Assembly: GCA_951804985.1 (NCBI GenBank)
Contig: OX638135.1
Span: forward strand, 70,156,803 to 70,220,802
DNA length: 64,000 nt
Direction: 5' to 3'
Origin: Dryomyza anilis
Lineage: Eukaryota; Arthropoda; Insecta; Diptera; Dryomyzidae
The position numbers were made by a program, and so were the translations under genes. This document shows positions 56,768 to 64,000 of this stretch, piece after piece (the first letter of the stretch is position 1; each line of letters starts with the position of its first letter). The notes beneath the pieces were generated by a model. That model saw nothing but the letters and a program-made list of their open reading frames with translations. It ran no database searches and was not told the origin of the DNA.

Positions 56768-57676
56768 GATCTTTTTGATCTTTTTGATCTTTTTGATCTT
56801 TTTGATCTTTTTGATCTTTTTGATCTTTTTGATCTTTTTGATCTTTTTGATCTTTTTGATCTTTTTGATCTTTTTGATCTTTTTGATCTTTTTGATCTTT
56901 TTGATCTTTTTGATCTTTTCGTTCTTTTTGATCTTTTTGATCTTTTTGATCTTTTTGATCTTTTTGATCTTTTTGATCTTTTTGATCTTTTTGATCTTTT
57001 TGATCTTTTTGATCTTTTTGATCTTTTTGATCTTTTTGATCTTTTTGATCTTTTTGATCTTTTTGATCTTTTTGATCTTTTTGATCTTTTTGATCTTTTT
57101 GATCTTTTTGATCTTTTTGATCTTTTTGATCTTTTTGATCTTTTTGATCTTTTTGATCTTTTTGATCTTTTTGATCTTTTTGATCTTTTTGATCTTTTTG
57201 ATCTTTTTGATCTTTTTGATCTTTTTGATCTTTTTGATCTTTTTGATCTTTTTGATCTTTTTGATCTTTTTGATCTTTTTGATCTTTTTGATCTTTTTGA
57301 TCTTTTTGATCTTTTTGATCTTTTTGATCTTTTTGATCTTTTTGATCTTTTTGATCTTTTTGATCTTTTTGATCTTTTTGATCTTTTTGATCTTTTTGAT
57401 CTTTTTGATCTTTTTGATCTTTTTGATCTTTTTGATCTTTTTGATCTTTTTGATCTTTTTGATCTTTTTGATCTTTTTGATCTTTTTGATCTTTTTGATC
57501 TTTTTGATCTTTTTGATCTTTTTGATCTTTTTGATCTTTTTGATCTTTTTGATCTTTTTGATCTTTTTGATCTTTTTGATCTTTTTGATCTTTTTGATCT
57601 TTTTGATCTTTTTGATCTTTTTGATCTTTTTGATCTTTTTGATCTTTTTGATCTTTTTGATCTTTTTGATCTTTTT
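56768..57676. repeat. T-unit array, 101 units
   Basis: Contains the GATCTTTTC-GTTCTTTTT pair near 56,912, as in the array after M4 module 2. Otherwise perfect. Confidence 0.95.
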
Positions 57677-57865
57677 GATCTTTTTTATCTTTTTTATCTT
57701 TTCGATCTTTTCGATCTTTTTGATCTTTCTGATATTTTTGATCTTTTTGATATTTTTGGTCTTTTTAATCTTTTCGATATTTGCGATCTTTTAGATCTTT
57801 CAGATCTTTTCGACCTTTTAGATCTTTCAGATCTTTCAGATCTTTTCGATCTTTTCGACCTTTTT
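57677..57865. repeat. M4 module 4 (extended)
   Basis: Begins with T-extended TATC units instead of GATCTCTTC. After the first GACC unit (GACCTTTTA) the GATCTTTCA/GATCTTTTC end is repeated before GACCTTTTT. Confidence 0.91.
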
Positions 57866-58809
57866 GATCTTTTTGATCTTTTTGATCTTATTGATCTTTT
57901 TTATCTTCTTGATCTTTTTGATCTTTTTGATCTTTTTGATCTTTTGATCTTTTTGATCTTTTTGATCTTTTTGATCTTTTTGATCTTTTTGATCTTTTTG
58001 ATCTTTTTGATCTTTTTGATCTTTTTGATCTTTTTGATCTTTTTGATCTTTTTGATCTTTTTGATCTTTTTGATCTTTTTGATCTTTTTGATCTTTTTGA
58101 TCTTTTTGATCTTTTTGATCTTTTTGATCTTTTTGATCTTTTTGATCTTTTTGATCTTTTTGATCTTTTTGATCTTTTTGATCTTTTTGATCTTTTTGAT
58201 CTTTTTGATCTTTTTGATCTTTTTGATCTTTTTGATCTTTTTGATCTTTTTGATCTTTTTGATCTTTTTGATCTTTTTGATCTTTTTGATCTTTTTGATC
58301 TTTTTGATCTTTTTGATCTTTTTGATCTTTTTGATCTTTTTGATCTTTTTGATCTTTTTGATCTTTTTGATCTTTTTGATCTTTTTGATCTTTTTGATCT
58401 TTTTGATCTTTTTGATCTTTTTGATCTTTTTGATCTTTTTGATCTTTTTGATCTTTTTGATCTTTTTGATCTTTTTGATCTTTTTGATCTTTTCGATCTT
58501 TTTGATCTTTTTGATCTTTTCGATCTTTTTGATCTTTTTGATCTTTTCGATCTTTTTGATCTTTTTGATCTTTTTGATCTTTTTGATCTTTTTGATCTTT
58601 TTGATCTTTTTGATCTTTTTGATCTTTTTGATCTTTTTGATCTTTTTGATCTTTTTGATCTTTTTGATCTTTTTGATCTTTTTGATCTTTTTGATCTTTT
58701 TGATCTTTTTGATCTTTTTGATCTTTTTGATCTTTTAGATCTTTTAGATCTTTTAGATCTTTTAGATCTTTTAGATCTTTTAGATCTTTTAGATCTTTTA
58801 GATCTTTAA
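57866..58809. repeat. T-unit array and short A block
   Basis: Early variants GATCTTATT, TATCTTCTT and an 8-bp unit. Three GATCTTTTC spaced by two T-units lie near 58,490-58,550. Eight A-units and GATCTTTAA end the block (58,729-58,809). Confidence 0.94.
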
Positions 58810-59601
58810 GATCTTTTTGATCTTTTTGATCTTTTTGATCTTTTTGATCTTTTTGATCAATTTGATCATTTTGATCATTTTGATCTTTTTGATCTTTTTG
58901 ATCTTTTTGATCTTTTTGATCTTTTTGATCTTTTTGATCTTTTTGATCTTTTTGATCTTTTTGATCTTTTTGATCTTTTTGATCTTTTTGATCTTTTTGA
59001 TCTTTTTGATCTTTTTGATCTTTTTGATCTTTTTGATCTTTTTGATCTTTTTGATCTTTTTGATCTTTTTGATCTTTTTGATCTTTTTGATCTTTTTGAT
59101 CTTTTTGATCTTTTTGATCTTTTTGATCTTTTTGATCTTTTTGATCTTTTTGATCTTTTTGATCTTTTTGATCTTTTTGATCTTTTTGATCTTTTTGATC
59201 TTTTTGATCTTTTTGATCTTTTTGATCTTTTTGATCTTTTTGATCTTTTTGATCTTTTTGATCTTTTTGATCTTTTTGATCTTTTTGATCTTTTTGATCT
59301 TTTTGATCTTTTTGATCTTTTTGATCTTTTTGATCTTTTTGATCTTTTTGATCTTTTTGATCTTTTTGATCTTTTTGATCTTTTTGATCTTTTTGATCTT
59401 TTTGATCTTTTTGATCTTTTTGATCTTTTTGATCTTTTTGATCTTTTTGATCTTTTTGATCTTTTTGATCTTTTTGATCTTTTTGATCTTTTTGATCTTT
59501 TTGATCTTTTTGATCTTTTTGATCTTTTTGATCTTTTTGATCTTTTTGATCTTTTTGATCTTTTTGATCTTTTTGATCTTTTTGATCTTTTTGATCTTTT
59601 T
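58810..59601. repeat. T-unit array, 88 units
   Basis: GATCAATTT and two GATCATTTT near 58,855-58,881. The rest is perfect. Confidence 0.96.
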
Positions 59602-60240
59602 GATCTTTTAGATCTTTTAGATCTTTTAGATCTTTTTGATCTTTTTGATCTTTTTGATCTTTTTGATCTTTTTGATCTTTTTGATCTTTTTGATCTTTTT
59701 GATCTTTTTGATCTTTTTGATCTCTTCGATCTTTTTGATCTTTTAGATCTTTTAGATCTTTTAGATCTTTTAGATCTTTTAGATCTTTTAGATCTTTTAG
59801 ATCTTTTAGATCTTTTAGATCTTTTAGATCTTTTTGATCTTTTTGATCTTTTTGATCTTTTTGATCTTTTTGATCTTTTTGATCTTTTTGATCTTTTTGA
59901 TCTTTTTGATCTTTTTGATCTTTTTGATCTTTTTGATCTTTTTGATCTTTTAGATCTTTTTGATCTTTTAGATCTTTTAGATCTTTTAGATCTTTTAGAT
60001 CTTTTAGATCTTTTTGATCTTTTTGATCTTTTTGATCTTTTTGATCTTTTTGATCTTTTTGATCTTTTTGATCTCTTCGATCTTTTTGATCTTTTAGATC
60101 TTTTAGATCTTTTAGATCTTTTAGATCTTTTAGATCTTTTAGATCTTTTAGATCTTTTAGATCTTTTAGATCTTTTAGATCTTTTAGATCTTTTAGATCT
60201 TTTAGATCTTTTAGATCTTTTAGATCTTTTAGATCTTTTA
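59602..60240. repeat. Mixed T and A blocks with 351-bp repeat
   Basis: T and A blocks of 1-18 units. GATCTCTTC at 59,719 and 60,070 marks a 351-bp (39-unit) duplication. Confidence 0.93.
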
Positions 60241-61536
60241 GATCTTTTTGATCTTTTTGATCTTTTTGATCTTTTTGATCTTTTTGATCTTTTTGATCTT
60301 TTTGATCTTTTTGATCTTTTTGATCTTTTTGATCTTTTTGATCTTTTTGATCTTTTTGATCTTTTTGATCTTTTTGATCTTTTTGATCTTTTTGATCTTT
60401 TTGATCTTTTTGATCTTTTTGATCTTTTTGATCTTTTTGATCTTTTTGATCTTTTTGATCTTTTTGATCTTTTTGATCTTTTTGATCTTTTTGATCTTTT
60501 TGATCTTTTTGATCTTTTTGATCTTTTTGATCTTTTTGATCTTTTTGATCTTTTTGATCTTTTTGATCTTTTTGATCTTTTTGATCTTTTTGATCTTTTT
60601 GATCTTTTTGATCTTTTTGATCTTTTTGATCTTTTTGATCTTTTTGATCTTTTTGATCTTTTTGATCTTTTTGATCTTTTTGATCTTTTTGATCTTTTTG
60701 ATCTTTTTGATCTTTTTGATCTTTTTGATCTTTTTGATCTTTTTGATCTTTTTGATCTTTTTGATCTTTTTGATCTTTTTGATCTTTTTGATCTTTTTGA
60801 TCTTTTTGATCTTTTTGATCTTTTTGATCTTTTTGATCTTTTTGATCTTTTTGATCTTTTTGATCTTTTTGATCTTTTTGATCTTTTTGATCTTTTTGAT
60901 CTTTTTGATCTTTTTGATCTTTTTGATCTTTTTGATCTTTTTGATCTTTTTGATCTTTTTGATCTTTTTGATCTTTTTGATCTTTTTGATCTTTTTGATC
61001 TTTTTGATCTTTTTAATCTTTTTGATCTTTTTGATCTTTTTGATCTTTTTGATCTTTTTGATCTTTTTGATCTTTTTGATCTTTTTGATCTTTTTGATCT
61101 TTTTGATCTTTTTGATCTTTTTGATCTTTTTGATCTTTTTGATCTTTTTGATCTTTTTGATCTTTTTGATCTTTTTGATCTTTTTGATCTTTTTGATCTT
61201 TTTGATCTTTTTGATCTTTTTGATCTTTTTGATCTTTTTGATCTTTTTGATCTTTTTGATCTTTTTGATCTTTTTGATCTTTTTGATCTTTTTGATCTTT
61301 TTGATCTTTTTGATCTTTTTGATCTTTTTGATCTTTTTGATCTTTTTGATCTTTTTGATCTTTTTGATCTTTTTGATCTTTTTGATCTTTTTGATCTTTT
61401 TGATCTTTTTGATCTTTTTGATCTTTTTGATCTTTTTGATCTTTTTGATCTTTTTGATCTTTTTGATCTTTTTGATCTTTTTGATCTTTTTGATCTTTTT
61501 GATCTTTTTGATCTTTTTGATCTTTTTGATCTTTTT
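60241..61536. repeat. T-unit array, 144 units
   Basis: Perfect except for one AATCTTTTT near 61,014. Confidence 0.96.
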
Positions 61537-61663
61537 GATCTCTTCGATCTTTTCGATCTTTTTGATCTTTCTGATATTTTTGATCTTTTTGATATTTTTG
61601 GTCTTTTTGGTCTTTTCGATATTTGCGATCTTTTAAGATCTTTTCGACCTTTTTGACCTTTTT
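61537..61663. repeat. M4 module 5 (short)
   Basis: One GATCTTTCT-GATATTTTT pair instead of two, doubled GGTC units, no GATCTTTCA, and a doubled GACCTTTTT at the end. Confidence 0.92.
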
Positions 61664-63004
61664 GATCTTTTTGATCTTTTTGATCTTTTTGATCTTTTTG
61701 ATCTTTTTGATCTTTTTGATCTTTTTGATCTTTTTGATCTTTTTGATCTTTTTGATCTTTTTGATCTTTTTGATCTTTTTGATCTTTTTGATCTTTTTGA
61801 TCTTTTTGATCTTTTTGATCTTTTTGATCTTTTTGATCTTTTTGATCTTTTTGATCTTTTTGATCTTTTTGATCTTTTTGATCTTTTTGATCTTTTTGAT
61901 CTTTTTGATCTTTTTGATCTTTTTGATCTTTTTGATCTTTTTGATCTTTTTGATCTTTTTGATCTTTTTGATCTTTTTGATCTTTTTGATCTTTTTGATC
62001 TTTTTGAACTTTTTGAACTTTTTGAACTTTTTGAACTTTTTGAACTTTTTGAACTTTTTGATCTTTTTGATCTTTTTGATCTTTTTGATCTTTTTGATCT
62101 TTTTGATCTTTTTGATCTTTTTGATCTTTTTGATCTTTTTGATCTTTTTGATCTTTTTGATCTTTTTGATCTTTTTGATCTTTTTGATCTTTTTGATCTT
62201 TTTGATCTTTTTGATCTTTTTGATCTTTTTGATCTTTTTGATCTTTTTGATCTTTTTGATCTTTTTGATCTTTTTGATCTTTTTGATCTTTTTGATCTTT
62301 TTGATCTTTTTGATCTTTTTGATCTTTTTGATCTTTTTGATCTTTTTGATCTTTTTGATCTTTTTGATCTTTTTGATCTTTTTGATCTTTTTGATCTTTT
62401 TGATCTTTTTGATCTTTTTGATCTTTTTGATCTTATTGATCTTTTTGATCTTTTTGATCTTTTTGATCTTTTTGATCTTTTTGATCTTTTTGATCTTTTT
62501 GATCTTTTTGATCTTTTTGATCTTTTTGATCTTTTTGATCTTTTTGATCTTTTTGATCTTTTTGATCTTTTTGATCTTTTTGATCTTTTTGATCTTTTTG
62601 ATCTTTTTGATCTTTTTGATCTTTTTGATCTTTTTGATCTTTTTGATCTTTTTGATCTTTTTGATCTTTTTGATCTTTTTGATCTTTTTGATCTTTTTGA
62701 TCTTTTTGATCTTTTTGATCTTTTTGATCTTTTTGATCTTTTTGATCTTTTTGATCTTTTTGATCTTTTTGATCTTTTTGATCTTTTTGATCTTTTTGAT
62801 CTTTTTGATCTTTTTGATCTTTTTGATCTTTTTGATCTTTTTGATCTTTTTGATCTTTTTGATCTTTTTGATCTTTTTGATCTTTTTGATCTTTTTGATC
62901 TTTTTGATCTTTTTGATCTTTTTGATCTTTTTGATCTTTTTGATCTTTTTGATCTTTTTGATCTTTTTGATCTTTTTGATCTTTTTGATCTTTTTGATCT
63001 TTTT
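61664..63004. repeat. T-unit array, 149 units, with GAACTTTTT run
   Basis: Six consecutive GAACTTTTT at 62,006-62,059 and one GATCTTATT near 62,430; otherwise perfect. Confidence 0.96.
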
Positions 63005-63292
63005 GATCCTTTTGATCTTTTTGATCTTATTGATCTTTTTGATCTTTTTGATCTTTTTGATCTTGTTGATTTTTTTGATTTTTTTGATCATTTTGATCAT
63101 TTTGATCTTTTTGATATTTTTGATCTTTTTGATCTTTTTGATCTTTTTGATCTTTTTGATCTTTTTGATCTTTTTGATCTTTTTGATCTTTCTGATATTT
63201 TTGATCTTTTTGATATTTTTGGTCTTATTGATCTTTTCGATATTTGCGATCTTTTAGATCTTTCAGATCTTTTAGATCTTTTCGACCTTTTT
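63005..63292. repeat. Variant module with M4 module 6, copy 1
   Basis: GATCCTTTT, GATCTTATT, GATCTTGTT, two GATTTTTTT and two GATCATTTT precede T-units. M4 module 6 (63,185-63,292) follows, with GGTCTTATT and GACCTTTTT at 63,284. Confidence 0.92.
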
Positions 63293-63643
63293 GATCTTTT
63301 TGATCTTTTTGATCTTTTTGATCTTTTTGATCTTTTTGATCTTTTTGATCTTTTTGATCTTTTTGATCTTTTTGATCTTTTTGATCTTTTTGATCTTTTT
63401 GATCTTTTTGATCTTTTTGATCTTTTTGATCTTTTTGATCTTTTTGATCTTTTTGATCTTTTTGATCTTTTTGATCTTTTTGATCTTTTTGATCTTTTTG
63501 ATCTTTTTGATCTTTTTGATCTTTTTGATCTTTTTGATCTTTTTGATCTTTTTGATCTTTTTGATCTTTTTGATCTTTTTGATCTTTTTGATCTTTTTGA
63601 TCTTTTTGATATTTTTGATCTTTTTGATCTTTTTGATCTTTTT
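63293..63643. repeat. T-unit array, 39 units
   Basis: Perfect except for one GATATTTTT near 63,608. Confidence 0.96.
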
Positions 63644-63886
63644 GATCCTTTTGATCTTTTTGATCTTATTGATCTTTTTGATCTTTTTGATCTTTTTGAT
63701 CTTGTTGATTTTTTTGATTTTTTTGATCTTTTTGATCATTTTGATCTTTTTGATATTTTTGATCTTTTTGATCTTTTTGATCTTTCTGATATTTTTGATC
63801 TTTTTGATATTTTTGGTCTTATTGATCTTTTCGATATTTGCGATCTTTTAGATCTTTCAGATCTTTTAGATCTTTTCGACCTTTTT
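63644..63886. repeat. Variant module with M4 module 7, copy 2
   Basis: Copy of 63,005-63,292 at offsets of 639 bp (start) and 594 bp (end), so five T-like units fewer. Ends with GACCTTTTT at 63,878. Confidence 0.93.
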
Positions 63887-64000
63887 GATCTTTTTGATCT
63901 TTTTGATCTTATTGATCTTATTGATCTTTTTGATCTTATTGATCTTTTTGATCTTTTTGATCTTTTTGATCTTTTTGATCTTTTTGATCATTTTGATCTT
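63887..64000. repeat. T-unit array running off the window
   Basis: T-units with three GATCTTATT and one GATCATTTT. The satellite continues beyond the right edge. Confidence 0.95.

Larger units (their letters stand above)
1..64000. repeat. 9-bp satellite DNA filling the whole window
   Basis: Every part reads as consecutive 9-bp units GATCTTTTT or GATCTTTTA or close variants, with rare 5-, 7-, 8-, 10- or 11-bp units. The T-rich strand is + throughout and no inverted block was found. No unique sequence longer than about 20 bp is present. The length and the hierarchy of duplications are typical of eukaryotic heterochromatic satellite; this placement is inferred. Confidence 0.97.

Noticed and set aside
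56279..58738. Open frame of 819 codons on the plus strand
   Set aside because: It translates to monotonous three-residue repeats that shift frame where unit length changes. It is a product of a stop-free 9-bp unit, with no start context, domain or codon bias.
61013..63100. Open frame of 695 codons on the minus strand
   Set aside because: Low-complexity lysine-rich repeats from T-units; nothing indicates a gene.
1..64000. CRISPR array
   Set aside because: No distinct direct repeats with unique spacers; the 9-bp period and absence of unique spacers exclude it.
1..64000. Pol III or rho-independent terminators at the T runs
   Set aside because: Runs of four or more T occur in nearly every unit with no associated gene or stem; reporting them as terminators would be meaningless.
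1..64000. Inverted blocks or transposon insertions
   Set aside because: I looked for A-rich (AAAAAGATC) segments on the plus strand, terminal inverted repeats and any unique insertion, and saw none. GATCTTAAA clusters are local palindromes, not inversions.
1..64000. Bacterial SeqA/Dam-type GATC cluster or replication origin
   Set aside because: GATC is present only because it is part of the satellite unit; no DnaA boxes or bacterial genes occur.

Overview
The whole 64 kb window is one uninterrupted tandem satellite built on a 9-bp unit. I find no protein-coding gene, RNA gene, transposon or unique-sequence island. Two unit types make up nearly everything: the T-unit GATCTTTTT and the A-unit GATCTTTTA, which differ only at the last base. 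All blocks have the same orientation, with the T-rich strand on +, and composition is about 22% G+C. Such a long, homogeneous, hierarchically duplicated short-unit array points to eukaryotic constitutive heterochromatin (pericentromeric, centromeric, subtelomeric or a sex/accessory chromosome). The species and chromosomal position cannot be read from the sequence. Long open frames are an artefact of a 9-bp (three-codon) unit without stop codons in several frames.

Names used below: MA = 13-20-unit module in the left part, often opening with GGTATTTTT and closing with GATCTCTTT. K = 20-bp element GATCTTTTTT plus AAATGTTTTT. P = module opening GATCTTTTA, TATCTTTTA (or GACCTTTTA, TATCTTTTA). MS = module containing GTGGAATTTTC. 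M1 = module opening GATCTTCGT and closing GATCATTTA. M2 and M4 = related modules containing GATCTTTCT, GATATTTTT, GGTCTTTTT, a TTTGC unit and usually GACCTTTTT. M3 = module with GATGTTTTT units followed by GTTCTTTTT. X = GATCTTAAA/GATCTTTAA cluster.

Layout. 1-11,279: mosaic of T arrays with MA, K and P modules, including higher-order copies about 2.3-2.6 kb apart. 11,280-14,196: A array, eight GATCTCTTT units, then a long T array. 14,197-20,674: a 2,808-bp higher-order repeat present twice, marked by MS. 20,675-23,743: alternating T and A blocks with 333-bp and 288-bp tandem duplications. 23,744-37,963: six M1 modules delimit repeats, including two homologous cassettes of 5.1 and 4.7 kb that carry MS, M2, a GATCTTATT block and exactly seven GATCCTTTT. 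37,964-43,520: M3-delimited repeats (2.36 and 1.13 kb). 43,521-49,584: T/A cassettes about 1.3-2.2 kb apart. 49,585-52,916: T arrays with one M4 and a GATTT-containing module. 52,917-56,118: a cassette of about 1.7 kb, twice, marked by palindromic X clusters. 56,119-64,000: T arrays punctuated by six further M4 modules.

The structure suggests repeated local amplification at several scales: single-unit variants spread into runs of 3-19, modules of 10-20 units duplicated, and cassettes of 0.3-5 kb duplicated. This is what unequal exchange and replication slippage would produce. Any function (chromatin binding, transcription, structure) is inference. Because the arrays are near-perfect, copy numbers depend on assembly accuracy.
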